Source: Megaustenia siamemsis (Eukaryota; Mollusca; Gastropoda; Stylommatophora; Ariophantidae). From it: a stretch of 64,000 nucleotides of DNA. Position numbers and translations under genes: made by a program. Location of the stretch: positions 98,905,403 through 98,969,402 of the forward strand of contig JAVIAB010000092.1 in assembly GCA_032433765.1 (NCBI GenBank). Direction: 5' to 3'. Under the pieces are notes generated by a model that was given only the letters and a program-made list of their open reading frames with translations, was not told the DNA's origin and did no database searches. Positions 1 to 11,149 of this stretch are shown here, in pieces (the first letter of the stretch is position 1; every line of letters starts with the position of its first letter).

Positions 1-455
1 CATTGTTAATTAAAATAATTCAGCACTGGTGGCGTGCCATCTTTTTACTTATGTCATCATTTCTGATACTTTTAGAAAATTAAATAAAAGACAGCTATAG
101 AAATGTTAGCAGCAACAGATTCTGATATTAAAATGAATAGTAATAACATATTTTTTTCAGTCATTTCTGTAATTGAATATGAATTAGGAAGGTCAGTGAC
201 TGAAAAACAAGGCTCTCAATCACCAAATGTGATGGGAGCAGAGTAAAACTTGTACTCTTAAATTTGAGTTCAAACTTTTTTTTAAGATATTATGGATTAT
301 CATGGTTGTTCTAACTGTGAAATAAAATTCATGTTATAGATTGGATATAAAGCAACTCATATAATCTTTACTTTAAAATATTGACAAACTTAAAGTAGAA
401 TAATTTATGAAGCACAATTTTAATACATTATTTTTGTGTCTTTGCTTCTAAAAAG
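1..455 (+). other. Intron sequence upstream of exon A1
   Basis: No gene of its own was seen. From about 310 to 455 the sequence matches, with scattered differences, the stretch before exon A2 (about 13935-14075) and more weakly the one before exon A3 (about 19750-19890). These are therefore duplicated intron flanks. The acceptor is the AG at 454-455. Confidence 0.6.
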
Positions 456-557
456 TTCATCCATCAGTTCAGGAAGCCACAAGACTTATGTGGACAATGC
501 TATGAACCATCATCTGGGTCGAGTGGGGATGGAGCATGGCACGGCAGTTCATTCCAG
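456..557 (+). CDS. Exon A1 of the repeat-exon kinase gene (102 nt, phase 2-2)
   Basis: Internal exon of a gene whose 5' end lies left of the window. AG at 454-455 and GT at 558-559 bracket exactly 102 nt. Read from its second base it gives a Ser-rich lead (SSISSGSHK) followed by TYVDNAMNHHLGRVGMEHGT and AVHS. The exon begins on the third base of a codon and ends on the second, so it can be skipped or repeated without changing frame. It is near-identical to exon A2 and close to A3 and A4, and it shares the YVDN...NR...RVG motif with the exon at 31426. I do not recognise a named domain. Splicing is inferred from borders and conserved copies, not from transcripts. Confidence 0.6.
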
Positions 558-694
558 GTAGACAGAAAATATATGTAGTTTATGTATTCATTATCTTTAT
601 ATTTTAATAGTATCATCAATAAATCTGTCTATTACTTTTTGTATGTAAATGTTTGTGTGTGTGTGTGTGTAAATGTATATATTCATACATTCAT

Positions 695-838
695 GCAGAA
701 CAGAGACAGATGGCGAGATTTGATAAAATATCTTTAAAAGAAAACTGCTAGAACAAAAAATTCATATAGGAGAAGGTGTATCTTGGTCTACGCCCTATGG
801 GCCGGTTACGGCTCGAAAGGTCAATAGATAGATAGATA
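695..838 (+). mobile_element. LINE-A 3' end fragment with TAGA tail
   Basis: It carries the last codons and 3' UTR of LINE-A, virtually identical to 30818-30965 and 50428-50571, and ends in TAGA units that run into a (TA)n stretch. It is a strongly 5'-truncated, apparently young insertion in the intron after exon A1. A short (GT)n microsatellite lies just before it at about 653-670. Confidence 0.8.
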
Positions 839-859
839 TATATATATATATATATGTAT

Positions 860-1130
860 ATATTTATATCATCTTCTAGTCATATGTCATTCGTAGAACA
901 TTGCGCTCATCACAGTCCATTTGAAGCAATCTCTGTCTTTAGCCAGATCTCACTGTTCCTCAGTTATCAAGTTCAAGGTCTCTTTTATGTTTTTAAACTA
1001 CCTTCTTGGACTACTATTGTCTTGTTTTCTTGGAACCATGCATGTATCCCTCCTTTTTTGTTTTTTTCAACCAATTGTGTTTTTTAATGTGACCCAAATA
1101 TATCATTTTCCTGTGTAATGTTACTGTTAA
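860..1130. repeat. Dispersed repeat D, copy 1
   Basis: The block with GCCAGATCTC and GTTATCAAGTTCAAGGTCTC matches 33200-33420 (GCCAGATCTCC, GTTGTCAAGTTCAAAGTCTC) in the same order. The short open frames here are not convincing genes. The family is unknown. Confidence 0.45.
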
Positions 1131-1204
1131 TAAGTCAGTTCACATAAATGTTCAGGGTTTTTGATATATTTTAATGTGCTCTTCAGATAAAGTATTCTGA
1201 TGTC

Positions 1205-1375
1205 TTTTGGCGTGTGCTGAGACTGCTACGATGGGGACTACAGTTACCTTTCTTTGTTTGGGAGATGAGTTAGTAAATCGGATGATTCCACTGGCACGGG
1301 CGGTTGAGCAATTATGGATTTTAATTTGTTTGCTGTGAGACCGAGGCCTTCCATAGCCAATAACAATAACAATAA
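1205..1375 (-). mobile_element. SINE-like repeat C, copy 1
   Basis: It is homologous to 14231-14422 and, in the opposite orientation, to about 53725-53890. The copy at 14231 has clear target-site duplications, which supports mobility. The copy ends in a short CAATAA-type repeat at about 1360-1380. Confidence 0.6.
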
Positions 1376-1754
1376 CAATTCTGATAATTTTTCTGTAGCA
1401 TTTTGCTTCAAAAACAACCAGTTTTCTTCTTTTTTGTTTGTGTAATGAATTGCAGTCAAATGTTGCTGTAGGATATATACATATATTCTGAAGTTCTACT
1501 GTCTTAATGGTTTTGTGCCACATGTTCTTCATGGTATTTAACTTCTGTATTGCTATTGCTAGTCTTCATTTGATTTCTTTCTGGCAGTCTCCAACAATGA
1601 TTGGTTGTTACATATACAAGATATTTATAACTTATATATTTAAGGTGTAACAAAGCATGCCAAGTTATAGGCCAAGTATCAACACTATTGAAAAACAAAG
1701 CAATAACTAAGTAAAAGCAAAAAGGGCAATATACAAATCAATTTTTCTACCAAC
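1376..1754. other. Unassigned intronic sequence
   Basis: No coding feature or recognised repeat was seen. Confidence 0.4.
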
Positions 1755-2330
1755 TCTGTGCTATCAGTGCCAGAATTGGATGCTGGACTCTAGAACAATA
1801 AGAAAGATAACGACCACTGAAATGAAATGTGTCAGAAGAATGACAGGAAACAGCTTAAGGGACAGAGTAAGAAACACCGATCTGAGGAGGAAACTCGAAA
1901 TTGAACCAGCCATCGAATGCATAAAGAAACAACAAATAAATTGGTTCGGCCATATAACAAGACAGGGAGCCACGATAGCTCAGTGGTTGTTAGTGAACTG
2001 GACTACAAAGGACAAGAGGTAGGGTTCGATCTCAAGTGACGGCTTCCGGGTTCACCTAGCCTTAAATGGGTACCCGATTTTTTCTGGGAAAGTAAAGCGG
2101 CACGGGCGTAATACCGACCACATTACTCCAAAAATCATGTGCTGAAGGTCTGTAAAATGTAAGGTCACTAACACCATATTCCCTATACGCCACTTGGCGT
2201 GACGGAGGTACTTTACTACTTTACTACTTTTTACATAACAAGACAAAAAGAACTAACAATGACTCAAAGGGTCATAAACAAATGCTATGAAAACGCCAGA
2301 TTAAGAGATTACAGAATAATAATTAGTTTT
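1755..2330 (+). pseudogene. LINE reverse-transcriptase C-terminal relic, split by a SINE
   Basis: The frame from about 1780 encodes a typical LINE post-RT tail: RKITTTEMKCVRRMTGNS, then IKKQQINWFGHITRQ. The frame stops where a SINE begins at 1965 and resumes at 2246 with KELTMTQRVINKCYENARLR. It is a 5'-truncated, inactive copy with no RT catalytic motifs. Confidence 0.7.
1965..2234 (+). mobile_element. SINE-1 (tRNA-derived), with target-site duplication
   Basis: The 5' part has an A-box-like TAGCTCAGTGG and a B-box-like GGTTCGATCTC, as in tRNA-derived SINEs. Related copies lie at 5445, 7325, 21378, 21774, 21859, 39190 and 44375. It is flanked by the 11-bp duplication ATAACAAGACA (1954-1964 and 2235-2245) inside a LINE relic. 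Confidence 0.9.
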
Positions 2331-2739
2331 TGAGATTTTATTAACTTCCCACTGTGGTTAAACAAAGGATGATGTGAATTTCTTCTCTTGAATTGTTTTT
2401 GAGATCATATATACCATAATCAATGTTTTCAATGTCATTGCTGTATCATCTTCTTAATGCTTTTGACTGTTTATCACCAGAATAGTAATTTATCAATACA
2501 CCAGGTAGCATTTCCAGGACAACAACAAAAATGTGTCCACCTTGACTAGTCTGTGGTCATACTTCACAAGGTGATTCATGTCTCGCTCACGCTTTCCTTA
2601 TTGTCTGTAATCATTTGCATTTATTTATATGTTTTTAGTCTCATTTCTCTAGTTGTAACTTCCTTACAATTTAAACTACCGGTAGTTTCTGAGACCTGCT
2701 GAAAAAGAGAGGTCACTTGTCTAATGCAGTTGCCATGAG
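2331..2739. other. Unassigned sequence
   Basis: AT-rich intron with no recognised gene or repeat. Confidence 0.4.
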
Positions 2740-2900
2740 ATGTTTTTATATGATCTCTTAGCAGAAACTGAATTCGAACCCATATTCTCCTGACTTGAAG
2801 CAATGTAAGTTGTTGATTTGGCCACACAATCTCTGGCCATTTGTGTTCAAATATTTTTGTGACATTTCTACCCTGATCATATAGTTGTTGCTGGTCACAC
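2740..2900 (-). mobile_element. SINE-5-like repeat, copy 1
   Basis: It shares the ordered blocks AGCCACACAATCTC, CAAATATTTxTATGAC and CTATCCTGATCAT with 15225-15400. The complement of GAATTCGAACCC resembles a tRNA B box, suggesting a tRNA-derived SINE. Short open frames on this strand are not genes. Confidence 0.5.
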
Positions 2901-3605
2901 TGATGCTGCCATGTCACATCTAATGGTGCTCTTCAAATATGAACTTGATGGACATACTAAGGTAGAATGCTAATGATGATGATGATGATGATTATTATTA
3001 ATGCCACTGAGTTGTATCTTGTATCTCTGGGCATGAATCCTTGGACTCTGTTGTTACTTATTAATGACTTTCAAGGTTTCTCATTGAAGAAATGCTTGCA
3101 GGTAGGGCATTTTCTTCTGTTTTAAGAAATCTCCCAACTCTTGGGAAAACAGCACTTCTCATATTGTTCTGCTTGCTATGACACATATTGTTTTTATGGA
3201 AATACTAGAAGAAGAGATGAAAGTTTTGATCAGCTTTGCTTAGATGGATCATGTAGGCCGACTGGATCTTGACTAAATCCTACTTATCTATTACAAAATG
3301 AATAAACAGAAATCATTTTAAAACACAAAACTACCTACTTCACAAATGACTTGGCAGATTAATCATAATTTAGTAATAAGTTTGTCCTCTTTTTATGTCT
3401 TGTGATTGTGGTCCAGAACTATTGGCCCAAACTTGGGAAAATGAATGAGTCAATCAGGACAACATCATAGATAAAGATTTACCGGGACACAAGTATTTTG
3501 TTTCATTTGGTAGTTACATTTAAAAAAGACAACCTTCTGTCTTGTACAGAATCTTGACTGATTATGGAAACAGAAGCTGGAGGCTTTTATTTGTTTGTGT
3601 GCAAT
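2901..3605. other. Unassigned sequence with a short GAT microsatellite
   Basis: A (GAT)n run sits at about 2970-2995, a common LINE tail type in this window. Nothing else was recognised. Confidence 0.4.
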
Positions 3606-4222
3606 ATTAACTCTTTCCCTTCCCATTATTAACTCTTTCCCTTCCCATTATTAAGTCTTTCCCTTCCCATTATTAACTCTTTCCCTTCCAAATATTAACA
3701 CTTTCACTTCCCAGTATTAACTCTTTCACTTCCCAGTAGTAACTTATTCCCTTTCCATTATTAATTCTTTCCTTTCCAAGAGTTAACTCGTTCCCTTCCC
3801 AGTATTAACTCTTTCCTTTCTCATTATTAACTCTTTCCCTTCCCATTATTAACTCTTTCACGTCCCAGTATTAACTCATTCTCCTCCCATTATTAACTCT
3901 TTCCTTTCCAAGAGTTAACTCTTTCCCTTCTCAGTATTAACTCTTTCTCTTCCAATATTAACTCTTTCACCGCCCAGTATTAACTCTTTCACTTCCTAAC
4001 ATTAACTCTTTCACTTCCCAGTATTAACTCTTTCACTTCCCAGTATTAACTCATTCCCCTCCCATTATTAACTCTTTCCTTTCCAAGAGTTAACTCTTTC
4101 CCTTCCCAGTATTAATTCTTTCACTTCCCATTATTAACTCTTTCCTTTCCAAGAGTTAACTCTTTCACTTCCTAACATTAACTCTTTCACTTGCCAGTAT
4201 TAACTCTTTCCCTTCCAGTAAT
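3606..4222. repeat. 21-bp minisatellite, about 29 units
   Basis: The unit is TATTAACTCTTTCCCTTCCCA with variants (CACTTCCCAG, CCTTTCCAAGAG). Units diverge but the period stays close to 21 bp. No conserved reading frame was seen. Confidence 0.95.
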
Positions 4223-4511
4223 GCTAACACTGTTGCATTGGCTTGTCCTAGTCTATAAAACATTCACTATCTCCATTTGTTGCGATAATGTCCAAATTTT
4301 CCATTTCACTTTATTTCAATATTTGCACTGATTCCAGTGTGTAGGAAAGTTCTCCACCTTTCTAAATACCTGATTTATTTTGTAAAAAGCCTCGTGTCAA
4401 ATGTGTGGTGTTATTTGAAAGTGAACACACTAAAATTTACATTTTTATTATATTTATTATCATGTCCTAGTCTACCAAACATTCACTCTCTGTGCATGTT
4501 GTGATAATCAT
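4223..4511. other. Unassigned sequence
   Basis: The phrase GTCCTAGTCTA plus a similar following segment occurs at about 4246 and again at about 4465, an imperfect local duplication. No gene was seen. Confidence 0.4.
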
Positions 4512-5368
4512 CAGTCTTTATACACTGAGCAAATTTTTAAAAATATCACAGACATTCCAGGCCTAAAAATTAATGGAAAGATAATCAATAACCTAAGATA
4601 TGCTGATGATACTGTACTACTAGCAGAAAATCCTAAAGATCTACAACAATTACTTAATGAAATAACATGACAATAAGAAATATGGATTAGATATGAATAT
4701 CAAAAAGACTAAAACAATGATCATAAACAAAGATAATACTCAAAACCTTCAAGTGGATATCAAAGTTGAAGGAATAAACCTGAAGACAGTTCAATGCTAC
4801 GGCTACCTTGGACATATTATAACCAATGATGGAAAATATAAACTGAAATAAACAAAAGAATAGAAATGACAAAAGGTAATTTTAATGTCATGAAAAATAT
4901 ACTAACATCAAAACAAATAACACCAGGGCTAAAATTAAGAAAAGTAAAATATTATATCTTCTCAATATTTCTGTATGGTGGAGAAACATGGGCAAGAAAA
5001 CAGAACAGAAAATTTAAGCCTTTGAAATGTTCATTTGTAGAAGAATAGGAAGAATTAGGTGGAAAGTAAAGAAAATAAATGATCAAATCTTAAAACAACC
5101 AAAAATTAAAAGAGAGCTACTAAACACAATTCAAACAAGACAAATTAGATTTTTGGGCCATGTTAAAAGACACAGCAGCAAGTAATCTTGGAATGGAAAA
5201 TACAAGATAAAAGATGTTGAGGCAGACCAAGACTAACATGGATGAGTAACATCAAAAGATGGACAAGTTAGCCCATAACAACCTGCACTATCAAAGAGAG
5301 AGACAGTGAGAAGTGATGCTCCATGGTAGCCAACCTTCAATGCGGAGATGACACTCAATGATGATAAT
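4512..5368 (+). pseudogene. LINE-B RT C-terminal relic
   Basis: It starts at the same place in the RT as 60778 of the long LINE-B copy. It keeps the catalytic YADDTVLLAENPKDLQQLL block (about 4595-4660), then NIKKTK and GYLGHIITNDGK, and ends in the LINE-B tail AATGATGATAATTATGAT. Frameshifts and stops make it inactive. The endonuclease and most of the RT are missing by 5' truncation. Confidence 0.8.
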
Positions 5369-5444
5369 TATGATTTTATGACATACAAATATTAATTCCG
5401 TGTTGTGCAATATTCCCTTGTTAATTTTATAAATAATATGATAT

Positions 5445-5704
5445 AAAGTAAAGTAAAGAGCCTTGTCACACCATGTGACATCGAGGGAATATGGTGTTAG
5501 TGATCATTATTTGTATAGACCTTCGGCACATGATTTCTGGGGTAATATGGTCAGTTTTACGCCTGTGCCACTTTACTTTCCCCCAAAAAATCCAGTACCT
5601 ATTTAAGGTTGTGTGAACCAGAAGCCGTTGATCAGGATCGAACTTGACCTCTAGTCCTTTGTAGTCCAGTTCACTAACCACTGAGCTATCATGGCTCCGT
5701 TATA
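5445..5704 (-). mobile_element. SINE-1 copy with target-site duplication
   Basis: The complement of the family consensus ends at CTGAGCTATCATGGCTCC, the tRNA-like 5' end. It is flanked by the 11-bp duplication TAATATGATAT (5434-5444 and 5705-5715). Confidence 0.9.
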
Positions 5705-5715
5705 TAATATGATAT

Positions 5716-6292
5716 TCTTTATTTAAAAACAAAATTTTAATATAATTTTTACATTGAGTGGTTCACAAATCTAAATCTAAGTCAGATAATTCAGTTCAAA
5801 CCAGCAGAATAATCAGGAAGGGAGAGAGTTACTTGAGACATGGGAAGAGCAGAGCTACTCGGTGCTAATCTTCATTAATGGACTACTGCTTGTGAAACAT
5901 CCAAATTCAGCTGTACAATGGAGAAAGTCAGGAATAAAAAGTGCAAATAAATGAAACAAATCTAAACATTCAGTCAACTGGGTTAGATTTTATTCTGTGT
6001 GAAGACCACAACAACAATGAGATAAAAGACCTAGAAAAATTAATTGAAAACACCAAATTTCTGAGATAAAGACAAGTAAGGTGATGGTCATACAGTGTCA
6101 GCCCATACATGCTGGTAGTGTAATAAGGCAAAATTTTCAGCCAGGATATTTACGAGCCTTCAGTTCAGATACAGCAGGAGGCCTATTCCTGGGAGTCATG
6201 ACCCAGTTGCCCCCTCCCTCAATTATGATTGTCTCTTGTTGGAAAGCTCTTTATAGGAATTTTCTTCCAAGACATAGCTCTCTCACTGTTTA

Positions 6293-6364
<72 letters not shown>

Positions 6365-6550
6365 GCACACATGTACACAAAAATACCTACCACAGAGACA
6401 AAGTGCTGAGTGTATACAGCCTGAATGATTTAATCAGCATCAAATTGTAATTATACTTAATGATACAGTACTGAAGTATTTTTTGCAATAACAAGGCTAT
6501 TTTGTACAAAATCTCTTTAATATTTTGCATGATCTTTTATTTCCGTGGAT
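5716..6550. other. Unassigned intron with a (TC)n(TA)n microsatellite
   Basis: A pure (CT)n run followed by (TA)n occupies about 6295-6362. The frames through it that read SLSLSL and YIYIYI are artefacts of the dinucleotides. Nothing else was recognised. Confidence 0.6.
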
Positions 6551-6600
6551 CCTGTAGCAGTTCAGGGTCTCCCAGTAATCATGTGGCTTCATTTGGGAGA
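6551..6600 (+). pseudogene. Broken copy of exon B
   Basis: The sequence GTAGCAGTTCAGGGTCTCCC and what follows (CATGTGGCTTCATTTG) aligns with exons B1 and B2 for about 48 nt and then breaks off. The preceding pyrimidine tract also aligns, but the acceptor AG of B1 is GG here, so it should not be spliced. It shows that more B units once existed. Confidence 0.65.
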
Positions 6601-6985
6601 CAAAAACAAACATTAATTATGTTCACAAATATTGGTAAAATGATGGCTAAATGTGTAACATTTTTATTGGAGATTCTTCTATGATATGTCATGTAGTGAA
6701 CATTAGAGAGTTAATATTTGCATGACCTCTTATCCCTACAGATCTAGCAGCAGTTCAGGGTCTCCCAGTCATCATCTGGCGTCATTTGAGAACTCTGGGG
6801 TGGGTTTTGTAACCCCATCAAGACAGTCATCACATGATCACAGGTGAGTAACAAAAATGCATTAGTTGGATTCATGTCTAAGATAATGTCTCTTGTTCTG
6901 ATTTATAAACTATTTGCTTTCACACGAACAAAACATCATTGGTACTGACACTATCAGAAAATGTATCACATTAAAAATATGTGTA
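6595..6985 (+). repeat. Duplicated segment around exon B1 (pair at 18537-18920)
   Basis: Intron, exon and downstream intron all match 18537-18920 closely, including the phrases GGAGATTCTTCTATGATATG and CATTAGTTGGATTCATGTC. The unit of duplication is therefore genomic DNA with introns, not a retrocopy. Confidence 0.85.
6742..6843 (+). CDS. Exon B1 of the repeat-exon kinase gene (102 nt, phase 2-2)
   Basis: Acceptor CCCTACAG and donor GTGAGT bracket exactly 102 nt. Read in phase 2 it is open: SSSSGSPSHHLASFENSG followed by VGFVTPSRQSSHDH. It shares the serine lead SSSSGS with type A exons but lacks the YVDN/RVG block, so it is a second exon type. The paralogue at 18677 keeps length, phase, frame and both splice sites. 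No known domain was recognised; the peptide looks low-complexity and possibly disordered. Confidence 0.6.
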
Positions 6986-7324
6986 CAACACTGTTACAGG
7001 TGACTCTTAGTGAAAAGATCATATTGACAAATTCAGCATGTTGTACTCATCGAGCACCTTCATTTGACACACAACAGAAGGAAAACATTATTATTCATTA
7101 TTATGGTAGAGGGTATAGAGTTTAATGCAATGCATGACAGCCCATGATATTAAACAGCTGAGCACCAGAAGTGCTGATAAGTCTGTTCTGTGTTTTAGAA
7201 AATGAGGATGTACTATCTTGTATTGAGGTAAAATATTAACAGAAAATGATCAAACATTGCAGTATACAACATGAGAATTGTAAGCTTGAATTTTAAATGA
7301 ATATTGTTCCAGTCTATTTCCATT
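6986..7324. other. Unassigned intron
   Basis: Nothing recognised. Confidence 0.4.
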
Positions 7325-7495
7325 ATTATTACCCTGCCTCTAAAAATGGGCACCAGACATTTTTCTGGGAAGTAAAGGCGGCCTGGTTTGATACCGACCA
7401 CATCGCCCAAAAATGTGCTGTTGTCATAGAAAAAATATGGTCACTAACACCATATTCCCCATGCACCTAGCAAGGCATGGAGGGAACCTTTATTT
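7325..7495 (+). mobile_element. SINE-1 subfamily, 3' part
   Basis: It carries the SINE-1 body (GATACCGACCACATCGCCC, ATATGGTCACTAACACCATA) and ends in a T-rich run. It belongs to the same subfamily as 21774-22203. The tRNA-like head is absent. Confidence 0.75.
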
Positions 7496-7504
7496 TTTTT
7501 TTTT

Positions 7505-7935
7505 TACTTTATAGCAAAAAGACAGAAGTAATGGTAACAACAAAGAAAAAGACATCACCGCAATGCACGATAAAGACAAGTGAACAATATTACAACATGT
7601 AAATGAATTTAAATATCTGGGAGCAAAGTAAACCTCAGATGGTAGATGTACAACAGAGGTGAGATGCAGAATGGGTCAGGCAAAAGTAGCTTTCCAAAAA
7701 CACAAGGAAGATTCTGTGCAATCTATTTTTGACAATAGAAATAAGAAAAAGAGTTCTTATATGTTATGTAGAACCAGTCTTAATATGTGGATGTGAATCA
7801 TGGACAATAGAACAACAAACAAGAAAATCACTGGAAGCTGTAGAAATGTGGTTTTACAGAAGAGTGTTAAGAATACCATGGATAGCTAAGAAGAGTAGTG
7901 AAAAAATTCTGAAAGAGGCCAATGCAAAGAGATAG
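7505..7935 (+). pseudogene. LINE post-RT relic
   Basis: The frame from 7729 reads EIRKRVLICYVEPVLICGCE and SWTIEQQTRKSLEAVEMWFY, the usual segment after the RT thumb in APE-type LINEs (..GCESWT...LEA.EMW..RR). Earlier stops and a truncated 3' end make it a relic. Confidence 0.75.
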
Positions 7936-7954
7936 CTAATTTCCAATATTACGT

Positions 7955-8640
7955 ATGGCCCTTTTCGTCTTGTCAGACAGTCTAGTGGAGACTATTGTAT
8001 ATTTCTTTTTTGAGGTTTTGTATTTGTAGAGCAGCTTCTCTTGTGGCTAATTCTACTAATGTTTGACTAACATACACGGCCACAGAATGAACAAGTCAGG
8101 CCCACTGGTCCACAGGTTTTCCATCCTTTTTCATGAGTCTTTTCTCATCTAAGTTTTGCCTTAGCACAGTCTCAAATGATGTTATACCATTCTTTATACA
8201 TGCTCTCCATGATGTGCAATCACTTGCCAGATGTTCCCGGTCATTTTCACAGATGGAGAATTCATTTGGAGATGATTTACAGATATCTCTATATTGTAGT
8301 TTAGGTCTGCCGTTTTGTCTTTTTCCATGTATTAGTTCACCATATAGTATTTGCTTGGGGATGCGTTTTTCTTCCATTCGCTGGATGTGCCCCACCATCT
8401 TAGTCTTCAGCATCTGAGCATCGACATGATTGTTGGTGGTCTTAGCATGTTTCAGGACAGTTAAGTTGGTTATTTTGTCCTGCCCTTTGATGTGCATTAT
8501 TCTGCGGAGACATCGCATGTGGAAGACACTTAGTCTTTTTTAGTGATTTGGGTATGTTGTCCAGGGATATATTAAGAGTTTGGTCTTTAGTGTTAGTTTC
8601 ATGTTGTTCCAGGCCCTTTCTGTGAGTTTGTTTCCAATAT
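7955..8640 (-). pseudogene. LINE post-RT C-terminal relic
   Basis: The minus frame 8518-8096 encodes MRCLRRIMHIKGQDKITNL, then KTKMVGHIQRMEEKRIPKQI and GKRQNGRPKLQYRD. This matches the well-known LINE tail pattern (HLRCLRRI..., GH..RM...R.PK...YGEL..GKR..G). It has no catalytic RT motifs. It is a different family from LINE-A and LINE-B. Confidence 0.8.
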
Positions 8641-8644
8641 TAGG

Positions 8645-8875
8645 AACAAACAATCATCATTTTTTGGCTATGCAATGAGAAGGGAACAGCTGGAATATAT
8701 TGTAACGACTGGAAAAATTGAGGAATGAAGAGATAGAGGGAAGCAAAGAGAAGAGATACCAGACAACTTAAGATAATGGCATGGCAGAAGGTTAATAACA
8801 GAAATTATAAATAACTATTGGTATTGGAAGCTGTGGAGAAGATATAACCACCTACGCCAGCAGACATGGTACTTG
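8645..8875 (+). pseudogene. LINE-C 3' tail relic
   Basis: It reads FFGYAMRREQLEYI and further on NHLRQQTWY, ending in a GATGATGATGAT tail. It matches the 3' part of 53560-54320 and, inverted, the right edge at 63815-64000. Confidence 0.65.
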
Positions 8876-9149
8876 ATGATGATGATATACTTGCTTGCGC
8901 ACACTTACACACTTTCATATACAAACTCAAACGTGCAGAGAGTGAAAGAAACCTGCTGGTTAGGAAAACATCTGCATCAGTTATCCATAGACAATTTATC
9001 TTGCGGCCGAAGCAGAAATGCTTATTGCATGTCTGATATATAATTTCACTTCTCATTTCAATTTGATTTTAGTTTGGTAACAGAGAAAACAATTTAGTGA
9101 CAAATCAGATATAGCTGGGAACAACCTGGTGGCAGTCATTTATTTTCTT
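8876..9149. other. Unassigned sequence
   Basis: No gene or repeat recognised. Confidence 0.4.
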
Positions 9150-9995
9150 TACAAACTCAAACACTGGGACAGTAATAGTTTTTTATCTATACCAGCAAGT
9201 TCCTTTATGAGTTCCTTAGTGAACTGAAGCTGTAATACTTTTTAGGCCGTACCAAAGCTGTATATCCGGATCCTTTTTTTTATGTTCTTGAAATATTATA
9301 AAAGCATTAACCCAAGCTATGTCTATAAAATTATAAAATAAAGTTTCCCAGCAATTTTGGTTTTCCTGTGGGATTTGTGTTTAGAAATTAATTGATCAGA
9401 CCTATCTTCTCCTCCCACATACTTATTATAATCACTGACAACAACTGGTAGGAAAACATTTATTTCTTCAAAGAAACTATTACATTTTGTTCTACATATG
9501 CATGATGTTTTAGAATTTAAAGATTTGAGCATAGTGGTAGTCACATTAACAATTTTATTACCCTTCTACTGAATAATCTATATATTGTCCCTGCTAACAC
9601 ATCTCATCTGACACCACATATTTTTAACTCTACTGGAGAGTATAATAGTTATCCATAAACACTTTATATCTCTGACAGAAGAAGCTTTTACATAATTTCA
9701 TAACAATGTCAAATCCCAAATCTTGTGTTGAGGAGCTGAATCTTTCCCAGTGTATACTTCAAAGTTATATGTATATCCTGTTACTATGATCTGCAGCTAC
9801 CCACAATTTCATTCTCCATTTTATTGGTTTATCCTTGATGTATGGTCTAAATGTCCATCAGCATAAGAGTGAAACTTCTGAATCACATGAATAGGTGGTT
9901 GAATGAGAGCTCTGTTGATAAATAAATAAATAAGCATTTATTCATTACTATATTAATATTTATGTTGTAATAAACGCAACAGATTGTATCTATTA
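9150..9995 (-). pseudogene. piggyBac-like transposase relic A (catalytic and C-terminal part)
   Basis: On the minus strand, 9544-9323 encodes VVVSDYNKYVGGEDRSDQL, the piggyBac-family block with the third catalytic Asp (usual form DYNxxMGGVDxxDQ). Beyond it, after a frameshift, come IAWVNAFIIFQEHKK and QLQFTKELIKELAG, typical C-terminal strings. Upstream (about 9880-9650) broken frames give KPIKWRMKLWVAAD and VYTGKDSAPQH, matching the KPIKxGxKxWxL and YTGK motifs. Many frameshifts make it dead. A related copy with the same order lies at 15415-15765. Confidence 0.75.
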
Positions 9996-11149
9996 GATAG
10001 CTAAACCATCACTGGACAAAAGATGTAGAAATGAACTATTCTTAAAAATGTATTGTAACAATAAATTGTCTGGTTTAACATCATTATCATTTTTAAAAAA
10101 AGGGTTCCGTCTCCAAGATGGCAGATCTAGTCCATGTCCTCTTGATCGCTGCAGAAAGTGCATCCAGGGTCTGATTAATTTTGGTTCTCCGTTGCACTTT
10201 TCTGCGTTAAAGTCAAAATGATTATATACTTAATACATCTGTGCCGCTAAAGCGAGGTTGTAGGCCGACAGCAGTCCGTTTTGACAAATCAAGTGTTGTG
10301 AATGCGACCTTCCACCGTCTAGACTTGATCTGCGCTTTACGTCACATTGGTGCTGTTCATGACCATTGTTGGAATTCCTTGACGCAAGTTATTTCCATGT
10401 TACTTATTAATGTAAACTACTTCGTCAGCGGCAGTTTTGTTTCTTTGGGGAATATACTTTGTGTTTTGTTCGTCGTAGGCTGCTTAAACTTGAGTAATCA
10501 GAAATCTACAGGGAGTGAGTTTGTGTGTCCGACATTGTTGTGTGCTACGTCATCATAATGGTTCCCTAGACTGGCCGTGCACTAATTTTACGGTCTGCTG
10601 TTTGATGTGCAACGGGGATAATTTGACGACTAACTGTGTGTCTATATGTTCGGAATTGGAGTCAACAACGATGGCCTAACATCGAGTGCTATGATGATCA
10701 TCATTTTCAAGAGGACGTGAATTACCGGTATATGGGGATAGGCGGCGGGAACAATTGAAGGCTATGCATGAAAAGTGTTCCTTGTTGCAGTTTCCTCATA
10801 TTCCAAGTTGCATGTTTGTGTTAGTCACCTCTAGTGACTTGAGCAGATGGTGCTCGTAAACCTGGGAGGGCTGACCATCTAAGGGCAGAATCCCCCTATT
10901 GAAAAGATCATCTGCTGCCTTGCAGGAAGATTGGGGACAATCAAAGGCTAAGAAAAGCAAACCTGAACAAAATGCTAGCTGAAATCGGATGCACTGGACC
11001 ACTGACGCAGAACACAGTGCAACGTTTTAACAGGTATTCAAACGGAGTGGATCTAACAGGCTTAAACAGACAGCTGTCTTCATGTGAGAGTCTGGAGTCC
11101 TACTCTGCTTGAGTCCTGATCGCAGAGAGAGAGAGAGAGAGAGATTTAA
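9996..11149. other. Sequence inserted in piggyBac relic A
   Basis: About 9996-10090 still aligns with relic B (about 16800-16930). About 10095-11145 has no counterpart in relic B and probably is a separate insertion ending in a (GA)n run (about 11124-11142). A 105-residue open frame at 10241-10558 shows no recognisable domain. A motif of about 38 bp near 10768-10805 (minus strand) recurs at about 47060 and 54053. Confidence 0.45.

Noticed and set aside
3606..4222. Telomere-like or satellite centromere repeat
   Set aside because: The unit is not a known telomere motif and the array is only about 0.6 kb inside an intron.
6229..6450. Open frames with SLSLSL and YIYIYI
   Set aside because: Produced by (CT)n and (TA)n microsatellites.
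10241..10558. 105-residue open frame
   Set aside because: No recognisable domain; it lies in an insertion within a dead piggyBac relic.
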